From: CAYFZR01 sp964347835 [NCBI: uncultured archaeon] | GTDB lineage: Archaea; CAYFZR01 | Length of the DNA stretch: 64,000 nucleotides | Assembly: GCA_964347835.1 (NCBI GenBank) | Contig: CAYFZR010000068.1 | Span: 1 to 64,000 of the forward strand | Direction: 5' to 3' | Shown: in pieces, positions 8,433-16,389 of the stretch | How the letters are laid out: the number at the start of each line of letters is the position of its first letter | Numbering within the stretch: the first letter of the stretch is position 1 | The notes under the pieces: generated by a model | What the model was told of the DNA's origin: nothing | The model's input: the letters and a program-made list of their open reading frames with translations, nothing else | Databases searched by the model: none | Made by a program: the position numbers and the translations under genes

Positions 8433-9326
8433 ATGGATGTACAAAAGATTATAGCGTTTGGAATTATATTTTTGGTACTTTTAGGCAGTTTATTCCTTGC
8501 GGCAGATGTAGAATTGAAAGAAAAGATAACCTACGTAAACGAAACCGTAGAAGTACTGGTGCCTGTGAACGTCACCATTTCTATCTTCGAACCTAGTGAT
8601 GTAGTGATAATTGTAGATGCGTCTGGCTCCATGCGCTGGCCTGATGTAGCAAATAAGACCAAAATGTACTACGCTAAGACTGCTGCAAACTCTTTAGTCG
8701 ATCTTACTGGAAAGAACGTAACTTTGGGCGTTGTTATCTTTGGAAAAAATGCTACCGTTTTGGTTGATTTAACAAATAACAAAACAAAGATAAAAGAAAA
8801 AATTAATCAAATAGAGCCAGAATTAAACTTTACGGCCATAGGTGATGCAATTGAAAAATCAACGAATATACTCGTAAGGGGTAAAAACGATAAAAAAGTA
8901 ATCGTTCTATTTACAGATGGACGATACAATTTCGGATCTGATCCATACCTAACTTCTAAAAAAGCAGGTATGATGGGTATTAACATATATTCAGTTGGAT
9001 ATGGAGAAGAGGCAGATGAGGAGACTCTCAAGTTTGTCGCAGACGTATCTCCCAAAGGCAAATATTATTTCGCCCCCACAGGAATAGAACTAAATGAGTT
9101 ATTTGAAGAAATAGCCGTAACAAAATTAAAAGTGACTAAAATAATTAAGAGATTGGAAACCAGGAGGAAAATTGTTAAAAAAGAGGTTATAACTCCGGTT
9201 TTAGATTATCTTTCAACCATTATCAGTAGAATAGCTTTAGGATTTGCCTTGTTCTTAATAATTTTCTTCCATGAGGCAGTAGATGTGATAGGAAGATTAT
9301 TAGGAATGGAACCGAAAGGAAGGTAA
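8433..9326 (+). CDS. membrane-anchored von Willebrand factor A domain protein
   Basis: The protein is 297 residues. There is an N-terminal hydrophobic segment (about 5-22), then a vWA domain (about 48-235) and a second hydrophobic segment (about 262-285). The metal-ion-dependent adhesion site is intact: DASGSM near residue 60, a Thr in the NFTAIGDA loop near 131 and an Asp in LFTDGRYN near 157. Such domains bind protein ligands through a divalent metal. With one segment at each end the domain is probably outside the membrane and both tails inside, in the manner of BatA-like proteins. No MoxR ATPase is adjacent, which is unusual for Bat-type vWA genes. It lies fourth in a five-gene operon with the ubiquitin-like and CDC48-N-like genes. 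Confidence 0.85.
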   Translation: MDVQKIIAFGIIFLVLLGSLFLAADVELKEKITYVNETVEVLVPVNVTISIFEPSDVVIIVDASGSMRWPDVANKTKMYYAKTAANSLVDLTGKNVTLGVVIFGKNATVLVDLTNNKTKIKEKINQIEPELNFTAIGDAIEKSTNILVRGKNDKKVIVLFTDGRYNFGSDPYLTSKKAGMMGINIYSVGYGEEADEETLKFVADVSPKGKYYFAPTGIELNELFEEIAVTKLKVTKIIKRLETRRKIVKKEVITPVLDYLSTIISRIALGFALFLIIFFHEAVDVIGRLLGMEPKGR

Positions 9327-9331
9327 GTGGA

Positions 9332-10123
9332 TTGAATCTTGAAGTAGACGATTCGATCGAAGAAGATATTCTGTACATATCCGATGAGGATGCAAAGAAC
9401 CTGAATCTCGTAGATGGGGATCTGATCTTATTAACAGGACAAAACAAATCCGCTGTCGTTAGAATATGTATCGAAAAAGTAGAAGCAGGTACAGGATCAA
9501 CCAATTTTGACGTATTTCAAAGCCTATCTCCTTTCACAAAAGATGTTAAGATATCGCTTCTTAGAGAAGAAGCTCCAATAGCAAGTATATTTCACGTTCG
9601 AATACTCTTAGACTCAGTTATAGAAGTAGCAAAAAATGAATCGAGTCTCGAAAATCTTCTAGAAGATTATCATGGGTTTCTTGAGGGCAAAGTTTTCGCG
9701 AGGGGGCAGATAATAAGATTAAGAAGCGGAATAAAGTTAAAAGTACTAGATTGGTTTCCAAAAAAGGATGTTGTTACCAAAATTCATGATTCTACAGACA
9801 TATTCATCGATTTAGGAATTCATTCAGCAGATGAAATTGAGTATAGAACTTATCAGAGCCAAATGGAGGCTTTGAAATCTCAAAAAATAGAAAAGACAGT
9901 GGATAAACTATTAAAATGTATCAAAGAGGTCAAGGAGATAACCCTAGACGAGATGAGAGATCACATCGAAAGTATTATTGAAGAAGAGACTGATTCAAAT
10001 ATAGTAGTAACAAACATTGAGGAGTACAGACCCAAGAGAAGATTAATACTGAGATACCCCAAAGAAAAACAAATCATAGAGAGACTGATGGATATTTCAA
10101 GTGGAGTCGATCAAGACTTTTAA
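9332..10123 (+). CDS. free-standing CDC48 N-terminal-like protein (no ATPase domain)
   Basis: The protein is 263 residues from TTG 9332, with an AAGGAAGGT site upstream. Residues about 1-85 read as a double-psi barrel (DEDAKNLNLVDGDLILLTG), and residues about 110-170 as the second CDC48-N subdomain: an EDYHGFLEGKVFARGQIIRL run, then LKVLDWFPKKDVVTKIHDST. This matches the order and spacing of the substrate- and adaptor-binding region of archaeal CDC48/VAT proteins. No Walker A or B motif and no AAA+ domain follow. Instead there is a charged helical tail (about 180-263). It could therefore act as an adaptor or decoy. It lies five bases after the vWA gene. Its 3' end overlaps the convergent Ig-like gene by 27 bases. 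Confidence 0.65.
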   Translation: MNLEVDDSIEEDILYISDEDAKNLNLVDGDLILLTGQNKSAVVRICIEKVEAGTGSTNFDVFQSLSPFTKDVKISLLREEAPIASIFHVRILLDSVIEVAKNESSLENLLEDYHGFLEGKVFARGQIIRLRSGIKLKVLDWFPKKDVVTKIHDSTDIFIDLGIHSADEIEYRTYQSQMEALKSQKIEKTVDKLLKCIKEVKEITLDEMRDHIESIIEEETDSNIVVTNIEEYRPKRRLILRYPKEKQIIERLMDISSGVDQDF

Positions 10124-11140
10124 TTTGTCAAACAACCGTTTAACAATATCTTTTGGTGACAAATCCCCGTAATTCTTGGCTATTATTCTAAAGAGTTCTT
10201 CATCGTACTCGTATAATGGATCGATGCGTTCTTGTAGTTCGCATATGGCCGCTTTTATAAAAAAGGACTTATCATAATCTAACTCTCCCCAGTCCTCAAA
10301 TTCTTTTAATTCATACCTAATATCTTCAGAAAGTATCCTTACGATTGCATGTAGTGTTTCTTTATCTATTAGATTTAATGCCTCGTATAAATCGAAAGGT
10401 TTTTTCTTAAATACAAATATACAGAAAGATTTTACCTCATCCAACACCTTTGTGCCCGCGCAAACTATCAGAGGATTTTCGGTTTCGATTTCAGTTTTAT
10501 CATATACCTTCAATCTAGTGTAATCGTTTTCGATGAGATCTAACAGGAATACTACTCCCGGTATAGGATTTCCAAACTGGTCTCTTATCGTAAGTTGATT
10601 TCCTTTGATAGAAATTGATATTCTTTCCAGAGGGTGTAATGAAAACTTGGTTTTAGAACTTTTTATGTGATCTGTACCCTCAAAAATCACAGAATAATCT
10701 CCGGGCTTTAGTGATGCTTTCTTTAATATTACTTCTCCGTATATATTTGTTTTCTTAGTGATCGAGAGTTTTTTTCCTTTAATCTTTATATCTGCGGCTT
10801 TTATTGGCTTATCGTTTGTTGATTTGATCGCTATTTTTACTGGGGTGGACAGAGTGGGTCTTTCTGGGTTAATCGTTATTTTAACATCTGATATTACACT
10901 AATCATTGAAATTTCGCCCTTAAATCCCTCTAAAAGCGGTCTAACAGTATAAATTCCAGGATACTCAAATGAGAATTTTTCACAAGATTTGATAAGATAT
11001 CTTTCATGTTCTCTATTCATAATCTCAATGATTGCATCTTCTTGAATAACTCCGTTCTCATCGATAGCCTCGAGAAGGATTTCTTCTTCAACCGTGATCT
11101 TTCCATTCTCATTTGTCCTTACGTAGAGGTACTTTCCCAT
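10097..11140 (-). CDS. cytoplasmic multi-domain protein with Ig-like/CNA-B-like repeats and helical C-terminus
   Basis: The protein is 347 residues with no signal peptide. Residues about 1-90, 90-170 and 172-235 look like three beta-sandwich modules: the repeated pattern is a PERPTLSTPVKI or GVIQEDAIIEI strand, and the second has a NIYGEVILKKASLKPGDYSV segment typical of CNA-B or carboxypeptidase-regulatory-like folds. The last 110 residues are helical and acidic (FDLYEALNLIDKETLHAIV onward) and unrecognised. The gene is convergent with the CDC48-N-like gene and shares 27 bases with it. Placed between the ubiquitin-like operon and the CHAT peptidase gene, it may be a structural or recognition component, but that is only inference. 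Confidence 0.6.
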   Translation of the reverse strand: MGKYLYVRTNENGKITVEEEILLEAIDENGVIQEDAIIEIMNREHERYLIKSCEKFSFEYPGIYTVRPLLEGFKGEISMISVISDVKITINPERPTLSTPVKIAIKSTNDKPIKAADIKIKGKKLSITKKTNIYGEVILKKASLKPGDYSVIFEGTDHIKSSKTKFSLHPLERISISIKGNQLTIRDQFGNPIPGVVFLLDLIENDYTRLKVYDKTEIETENPLIVCAGTKVLDEVKSFCIFVFKKKPFDLYEALNLIDKETLHAIVRILSEDIRYELKEFEDWGELDYDKSFFIKAAICELQERIDPLYEYDEELFRIIAKNYGDLSPKDIVKRLFDKLKVLIDST

Positions 11141-11264
11141 GATATAACTCCTTTCTTTGATCTATATTTATCTTTCTAATTCGATCAAGATTATTCAATT
11201 CTTTGGATACATGTGATCCTACACAAAAATACAAAACTCTACTGATTTTTACTTTTTCCAAAAA

Positions 11265-11273
11265 CTTATATAG
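11265..11273 (+). promoter_or_regulatory. TATA box of the histone gene
   Basis: CTTATATAG preceded by an A-rich CCAAAAA element (BRE-like) lies about 70 bases before the histone start. This is a good match to an archaeal promoter and predicts a leader of about 45 bases, which contains a GGGGGTGA ribosome site. Confidence 0.6.
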
Positions 11274-11341
11274 TAGGATATCACCCTCTAAAAGTTGAAA
11301 TCGCTCAGATTCTCAGGAGTTAGGATGGGGGTGAAGTATCT

Positions 11342-11548
11342 ATGGTCGAGTTGCCACTTGCGCCCATTGACAGAATAATTAGAAGAACGGGTGCAGAAAG
11401 GGTAAGTGAAGATGCAAAAGAGGCGCTAGCAGAGTTAATAGAAGAGTACGGAGTTAAAATAGCCTCTGAGGCTATTGGCCTAGCTAGTCATGCTGGTAGA
11501 AAAACTGTAAAACTCGAAGATATAAAATTGGCAGTAAAGCGATTATAA
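11342..11548 (+). CDS. archaeal histone (HMf/HTa type)
   Basis: The protein is 68 residues, the standard length for an archaeal single-histone-fold protein. [19 protein letters not shown] is the N-terminal helix and loop, followed by the long central helix ([14 protein letters not shown]) and the third helix beginning with the conserved [14 protein letters not shown] segment. These proteins dimerise and wrap DNA in extended rods. The start is the ATG preceded by GGGGGTGA. The gene is alone on its transcript, with a clear TATA box upstream and a T-rich tract downstream. Its position inside the accessory block may be incidental. Confidence 0.95.
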   Translation: MVELPLAPIDRIIRRTGAERVSEDAKEALAELIEEYGVKIASEAIGLASHAGRKTVKLEDIKLAVKRL

Positions 11549-11566
11549 CAATCTTCTTCATCCTTA

Positions 11567-11573
11567 TTTTTTT
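11567..11573 (+). terminator. T-tract after the histone gene
   Basis: A run of seven T residues within a pyrimidine-rich stretch starts 19 bases after the histone stop. Archaeal RNA polymerase terminates at oligo-T tracts without needing a hairpin, so this is a plausible terminator. It also lies upstream of the mobA-like promoter. Confidence 0.35.
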
Positions 11574-11620
11574 GATGTCGAGTAAAAGTTAATATAAGTA
11601 GTTTCGGTTACCTTAAAATT

Positions 11621-12268
11621 ATGAGATCCGCCATAATTTTGGCTGGGGGTAAGGGATCGAGATTAAATTTTCTAAATAAGGCTTTTTTAAAGATAGGGGA
11701 CAGAACGTTAATACAAATTATTATAGACAACATAGAACAAGTCGTCAATGAAATAATTGTATCAGTCAGTGATGAAGAAGAAAAAAAAGTTTTTGAGAAG
11801 GAATTAGGAAATATAAAGATCGTTGCAGATAGTGTAAAAAACTTCGGACCTGTTGCAGGTATACTGTCAGGACTAAAAAATACAGAATCAGACTACTCGA
11901 TTGTTCTTGCATGCGATATGCCTTTTGTAAACAAAAATGTTGTTGAATATTTATTCAAGAATGTGAAAGGATATGATGCTATCATTCCAAAATGGGATGA
12001 CGATAGGGTAGAGCCGCTACACGCGGTTTATAAACGTGATAAGATGTTAATCGAAGCGGAAAAAGCCGTAAATAGTGGTTTTAAGAGAATTATAGTACCT
12101 ATATCTAATTTATCTAAGGTCAAATACATCTCTGTAAACGAAATAGCCGATATTGATCCCGGGTTAAAAACTTTTCTTAACATAAATACCATGGAAGATT
12201 TTAAGAGGTTAATCCAAAATTTTCATAAATTTGCAAAAAACAATAAATACTTGAATATTCAAAATTAA
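11621..12268 (+). CDS. mobA: MobA-like nucleotidyltransferase (molybdenum cofactor guanylyltransferase family)
   Basis: The protein is 215 residues, as expected for MobA. The N-terminal LAGGKGSRL loop binds the nucleotide. The ACDMPF motif near residue 95 contains the catalytic metal-binding Asp, and KWDDDRVEPLHAVY near 135 matches the MobA substrate loop. In this family the enzyme adds GMP to molybdopterin to form the dinucleotide cofactor of Mo/W enzymes. No Mo/W enzyme is in the window. The start is ATG 11621, with an ATATAAG TATA-like element about 25-30 bases upstream, so the message is nearly leaderless. The CHAT gene follows after 28 bases and may be co-transcribed, with no obvious functional link. 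Confidence 0.8.
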   Translation: MRSAIILAGGKGSRLNFLNKAFLKIGDRTLIQIIIDNIEQVVNEIIVSVSDEEEKKVFEKELGNIKIVADSVKNFGPVAGILSGLKNTESDYSIVLACDMPFVNKNVVEYLFKNVKGYDAIIPKWDDDRVEPLHAVYKRDKMLIEAEKAVNSGFKRIIVPISNLSKVKYISVNEIADIDPGLKTFLNINTMEDFKRLIQNFHKFAKNNKYLNIQN

Positions 12269-12296
12269 CTTCACCACTCGGGGGTAGGGGCTTTGT

Positions 12297-14318
12297 ATGA
12301 CATTTCACATTGGATATGATGGTGAGGGACTTAATATTTATGATACAATAGAAAGAAAATTTACTACCATTCATTGCAAAGAATTCGAATTCACTGAGAA
12401 GCAGTTTGATTTCAAATACCCGGTCGACATTACTTTTTCGGGTTTGTGTAAAAAAATAAAGTATGAAAACTTTTTGACATTCATAAGAAATTACGATTCT
12501 TACGAGATTGTAAGACAGATAGAAAATAACGCTTCATTTATCCTGCCCAGAGACAAATACATAATTGAAATCGATTCCCATGTAAAGATATATGCATTTA
12601 TAGATTCAACAATAAAAATAAAGTGTAATGGATCTGCAGATATCTCCTTAGAGTTCGATAAAGAAACAGAGATAATATTCGGCGTGAGATCCTATCATAA
12701 AAGGCCTGAATTTACGATAAAAGTAACCAGAGATCTGGGAGATATTGCAAATGCAATATCTCTCCTTTCTTCTTCTATGAAGACAGATACTTGCGAGAGA
12801 AGTTATCCCACTCTGAGAGGGCATCCTCCATTGATAGAAATCTCTGATCATTTTGAAGTACCAGATAATTTGAAAAAATTTTCCTCAGATGTCGAGATAT
12901 GTGTACCGGAAAAATTAGAATACCTGTATACGGTCGCGCCTCTAGCATATTACTTGATAGCTGATATAAGATTTGGTGAGCCAAAGATTGTTTCGAATGG
13001 CTTTGAACATTACTTTCCTAAACTTCCTAATTTCGAGGACGAAGTTAATTGGATATTGCAAAAGATATTCTTCTTAGATTGTCTTGTGAGAAGCGCAGGA
13101 TTATATAAACTAAATTTAAAGGAGTTAAAAGTTGTAAAAGACCTAGAATTAGACATTAATGAATTGTATTACAGAAACATTAGGAGACAACTACCTATCT
13201 ACTTAAATATTTCAGATGAAAAGTTAAAAGACCATATGCCGAAATGGCACCTATCTTCCTATGTAAAGCCTCAATTTCAGAGTCTGAAATCATTGCCTTT
13301 CCTATTAAATAATCTCTCTTTGATATACTTGCCAAAATATGAACCTATATCTGAGAGAGAAATAATAAAACTGTCCTTGCAAGAATTTTTTAGAGGAAAT
13401 TTATTCGATAATGCTAACGATAAGATTATTGGAAGACCATTCCTAAAAGAATCTCAAAATCACCTTTGGGTATCTGACGAAGTCGCAATTGACTCCACAA
13501 AATCAAATGAAGAAGCATTTTTTAATCAATTAAAATACAATGGTAAAGAAAAGAAAAAAATAGAAATAGGCTTAGTATTGAATGATGCAAAAATGGTAGA
13601 AGAAAAGGAGTCAGTAAAAGACATATATAAGATTAGAAAGGATATACCCTTAAAAACAAAGATTTTTGAGTTTTTAAGTAAAGAAGAACTTTCAGATCTC
13701 TTTGCAAGAGGATTTGATCTCGTACATTACATAGGTCACTGTGATAATGGATTTGTATGCAACGACGGATCTTTGAGGGTTAGAGAGATTGAAAGTAACA
13801 ATACACCTGCTTTTTTTCTAAATGCATGTAAAAGTTACGAAGAAGGAGAAGATCTTATCAAAAAGGGATCTGTCGCTGGAATAGTTACTTTGTTCAGAGT
13901 ATGCAACGAGGAGGCGTTGAAGATTGGTTATAACTTCTCTAGATTATTGAGCATAGGATTTTCCATAGGAAAAGCCATAGAACTAGCACGTTTATCCTCT
14001 ATTTATGGAAGGGATTATCTAGTGTTAGGAAACTCTGAATATTATTTGATGCAAAATCCCAGTTTTAATATATCATTTATTTATGAGATCGAAGATCTGG
14101 GAGATGAGGTAAATTTAGAGGTTCAAACTTCTAATTTCTTAGGTATAGGTTCGTTTTTTTACCCTTATATCAATCAAAAAAATAGATTTTATTTAATTGG
14201 AAATAAAGCAAGATTTAACACAAAAAAAGAAGCATTAAAAGAAATAATGACTTCAAAAATAGCTCCATTGATATACGAAGATAGACTCCACTGGACGGAT
14301 GAGTTAGATAGAATTTGA
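12297..14318 (+). CDS. CHAT-domain (caspase-like) cysteine peptidase
   Basis: The protein is 673 residues. The C-terminal third carries a CHAT domain: HYIGHCDNG with candidate catalytic His481, and FFLNACKSYEEG with candidate nucleophile Cys511, followed by the conserved GSVAGIVTLFRV strand and a helix (GFSIGKAIELAR). Large haloarchaeal CHAT proteins share this pattern, from memory. Residues 1-380 are an unrecognised beta-rich and then helical region, presumably a sensor or regulatory part. It has no signal peptide. CHAT peptidases are clan CD enzymes that act as executioners in several prokaryotic conflict systems. It starts 28 bases after the mobA-like gene and lies about 2.2 kb beyond the ubiquitin-like operon. 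Confidence 0.8.
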   Translation: MTFHIGYDGEGLNIYDTIERKFTTIHCKEFEFTEKQFDFKYPVDITFSGLCKKIKYENFLTFIRNYDSYEIVRQIENNASFILPRDKYIIEIDSHVKIYAFIDSTIKIKCNGSADISLEFDKETEIIFGVRSYHKRPEFTIKVTRDLGDIANAISLLSSSMKTDTCERSYPTLRGHPPLIEISDHFEVPDNLKKFSSDVEICVPEKLEYLYTVAPLAYYLIADIRFGEPKIVSNGFEHYFPKLPNFEDEVNWILQKIFFLDCLVRSAGLYKLNLKELKVVKDLELDINELYYRNIRRQLPIYLNISDEKLKDHMPKWHLSSYVKPQFQSLKSLPFLLNNLSLIYLPKYEPISEREIIKLSLQEFFRGNLFDNANDKIIGRPFLKESQNHLWVSDEVAIDSTKSNEEAFFNQLKYNGKEKKKIEIGLVLNDAKMVEEKESVKDIYKIRKDIPLKTKIFEFLSKEELSDLFARGFDLVHYIGHCDNGFVCNDGSLRVREIESNNTPAFFLNACKSYEEGEDLIKKGSVAGIVTLFRVCNEEALKIGYNFSRLLSIGFSIGKAIELARLSSIYGRDYLVLGNSEYYLMQNPSFNISFIYEIEDLGDEVNLEVQTSNFLGIGSFFYPYINQKNRFYLIGNKARFNTKKEALKEIMTSKIAPLIYEDRLHWTDELDRI

Positions 14319-14377
14319 ATTAAATCTTTTTCATGAAGAGAAAAAAAGGCTATATGATTTCGAATTTAAAATTAATG

Positions 14378-14452
14378 TGCCGCCACCGGGATTTGAACCC
14401 GGGTCGTGGGCTCGAGAGGCCCACATGATTGGCCGGACTACACTATGGCGGC
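14378..14452 (-). tRNA. tRNA-Glu (CTC anticodon)
   Basis: On the minus strand the acceptor stem GCCGCCA pairs perfectly with TGGCGGC. The anticodon stem TGGGC/GCCCA encloses the loop CTCTCGA, whose middle three bases CTC read GAG (Glu). The T arm is CCGGG-TTCAAAT-CCCGG. The length is 75 with discriminator A, and CCA is not encoded. There is no intron. Confidence 0.95.
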
Positions 14453-14517
14453 TCATGGATAAGTTTGTACCAACTTAAAAAAAATTTTTCGGCTTATCAA
14501 TCTTAACAGATAAGATT

Positions 14518-15204
14518 CTACTTCTTCCTTGAAACCACTGTTCTAATCCTTTCAGCCGTTTCCTCAGCCTTATTGGCTATCTCCCCTATCTGCTCGGCAA
14601 TCTTATTGGTATAAACTACGTTAATTGGGTCCAACTTGTCTTTATAGTCAAATAAATTTTTCAAGGCTTCCTTCTGGATTTCGTCGGATTCTCCTTCTTT
14701 TCTGTTTATTTCTAATATCAGGTCATAAATCTTCGAATCTTTCCTCCTTAAGATGGATTCTAATTCTTTTTCAACCTCTATGTTTAAATTATCAAGAATA
14801 ATTACAGCCTCAATACTCTTTTTTGTTAGTCTTTTCAAAGAATCTTTGAAAAGTCCAGGTAATTCCTCCGCTGGTAATATGGTCATGAGTTTGGCAGCGT
14901 CTTCCGCAGCGTTCGCGACATCATCCTGAGAGTCTACCCACGCTAATATATCTCCTCTGTCTACCGGCAAGAAGGTAGTCTTTGGTATATGGTCCTTAAT
15001 TCCTCTTTTTATAGCATCTGCTTCTTCTTCTATCGATGAGATTCTATCAGTAAGTTCTTGGAGTTTTCTTCTATCATTGTTGCAGAATGCATCTACTAGT
15101 TCCTCAGTTAAAATTACTGCTCCCTTAACTTTTTCTGAGTGCTGTTTTAAAGGACCAAAGGGCGACTTTGCAATTATGGTCAAGAAATCTCTAATGTAGG
15201 GCAT
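14518..15204 (-). CDS. DUF47/PhoU-like phosphate-transport accessory protein
   Basis: The protein is 228 residues and almost entirely helical, with no membrane segments. It fits the DUF47 (TIGR00153, PhoU-like) family: FGPLKQHSEKV near the N-terminus, repeated E-x-x-A-D-x-x-K helices (SIEEEADAIKRGIK), FLPVDRGDILAWVDSQDDVAN near residue 80 and a closing TAERIRTVV helix. These proteins bind metal ions and occur beside PiT transporters, where they are thought to control or support phosphate uptake. The gene follows pit by 63 bases on the same strand, so they probably form an operon. Confidence 0.85.
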   Translation of the reverse strand: MPYIRDFLTIIAKSPFGPLKQHSEKVKGAVILTEELVDAFCNNDRRKLQELTDRISSIEEEADAIKRGIKDHIPKTTFLPVDRGDILAWVDSQDDVANAAEDAAKLMTILPAEELPGLFKDSLKRLTKKSIEAVIILDNLNIEVEKELESILRRKDSKIYDLILEINRKEGESDEIQKEALKNLFDYKDKLDPINVVYTNKIAEQIGEIANKAEETAERIRTVVSRKK

Positions 15205-15267
15205 GGAATCTAAGTGGTAAACATCCCTTATAAAGTAATCGTAGGCCTCTGCTTTGATAATAAAGAA

Positions 15268-16290
15268 TTAAATTAAGATTAGCGTAAAAATAGCAGAAAG
15301 AAATGCTGCTACGGGTATTGTTACGATCCAAGAAGCTATTATGTTCAATACAATTCTGAAATCTAAAGCTCTAATACCTCCAGCGAGTCCTACTCCTACA
15401 ACAGATCCTACAAGAGTGTGAGTAGTGGATATCGGAAGAGAACTATAAGAATGTAACAAAACGATAGAAGCAGTAGCAAACTCTGCTGAAAAACCTCTTG
15501 TTGGTGTTAATTCAGTTACTTTTTCTCCTACAGTTCTCATTACTCTGTAGCCCCATGTCCCCATGCCTATAACAATACCTATTCCACCGAACATCAAAAG
15601 CCATTTAGGAACAGGAAGTTTAGCCGCCATATGCATATTTGTTCCTGGTTGCGCATAATTTAAGATTGTGTTCATAGGTCCTATGGCATTTGCAACATCA
15701 TTGGAACCATGTGCAAAGGCTACATAAGAAGCCGTCATGACCTGTAAAAATACAAATACTCTCTCTACCTTGAGCCTGTCTTTTGCCTTATCTAAAATGA
15801 ACTTTCTTATCAAAAAGAATGTGATAAAGGCTAGTAATGCCCCGGCTAAAGGAGAAAAAATCCAACTGCCTATTATATAAACTACCTTTTTCCACGATAC
15901 ACATCCAAACCCACCAACTACTATTCCATATCCAATTACTGCTCCGACAATTGAATGAGTAGTTGATACTGGTAAGCCACGCCAAGTTGCGAATGTAATC
16001 CAAAGAGATGCTGCGATTAAAGCGGCGAAGGCACCTAATGCCAGTAAGCGGGGGTCGTTTATATGTGTTGGATCCACGACACCTTTCCTTATGGTCTCTG
16101 TTACATGCTTTCCAGCGAGGGTAGCGCCGGAGAAATTAAAAACTGCAGCAACCAAAACAGCCCTTCTTACGGTTAAAGCTCTAGAACCTACTGAAGTTCC
16201 CATAGCGTTTGCTAAATCATTTGCTCCTATGTTCCAAGCCATATAGAAAGCAATTGCTAAAGATAAAACTAGAAACAATGGCGGAAGCAT
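15268..16290 (-). CDS. pit: PiT-family inorganic phosphate transporter
   Basis: The protein is 340 residues with about ten hydrophobic segments. The two PiT signature repeats are present: GANDLANAMGTSVGSRALT near residue 22 and GSNDVANAIGP near residue 200, each followed by a matching STTHSIVGAVIGYG or STTHTLVGSVVGVG segment. The family moves phosphate with protons or Na+ as a metal-phosphate complex. It lies upstream of the DUF47 gene. An AT-rich block with several TATA-like elements lies 25-65 bases before the ATG, and no ribosome site is visible, so translation is probably leaderless. Confidence 0.95.
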   Translation of the reverse strand: MLPPLFLVLSLAIAFYMAWNIGANDLANAMGTSVGSRALTVRRAVLVAAVFNFSGATLAGKHVTETIRKGVVDPTHINDPRLLALGAFAALIAASLWITFATWRGLPVSTTHSIVGAVIGYGIVVGGFGCVSWKKVVYIIGSWIFSPLAGALLAFITFFLIRKFILDKAKDRLKVERVFVFLQVMTASYVAFAHGSNDVANAIGPMNTILNYAQPGTNMHMAAKLPVPKWLLMFGGIGIVIGMGTWGYRVMRTVGEKVTELTPTRGFSAEFATASIVLLHSYSSLPISTTHTLVGSVVGVGLAGGIRALDFRIVLNIIASWIVTIPVAAFLSAIFTLILI

Positions 16291-16314
16291 TAAATGAGGT
16301 TTGGAAAATGAGTT

Positions 16315-16356
16315 AATATATAGTTTACATATATAATATATATATTACTATATATA
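16315..16356 (-). promoter_or_regulatory. AT-only, nearly palindromic promoter block upstream of pit
   Basis: This block of about 42 bases is almost purely A/T and consists of repeated ATATAT/TATATA units with a near-palindromic arrangement. Several overlapping TATA boxes could direct pit transcription, and the symmetry would also suit a dimeric regulator. No specific operator is identified. Confidence 0.35.
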
Positions 16357-16389
16357 GAAAATCTCGAATTAGATATTCATAAAGTTCTT

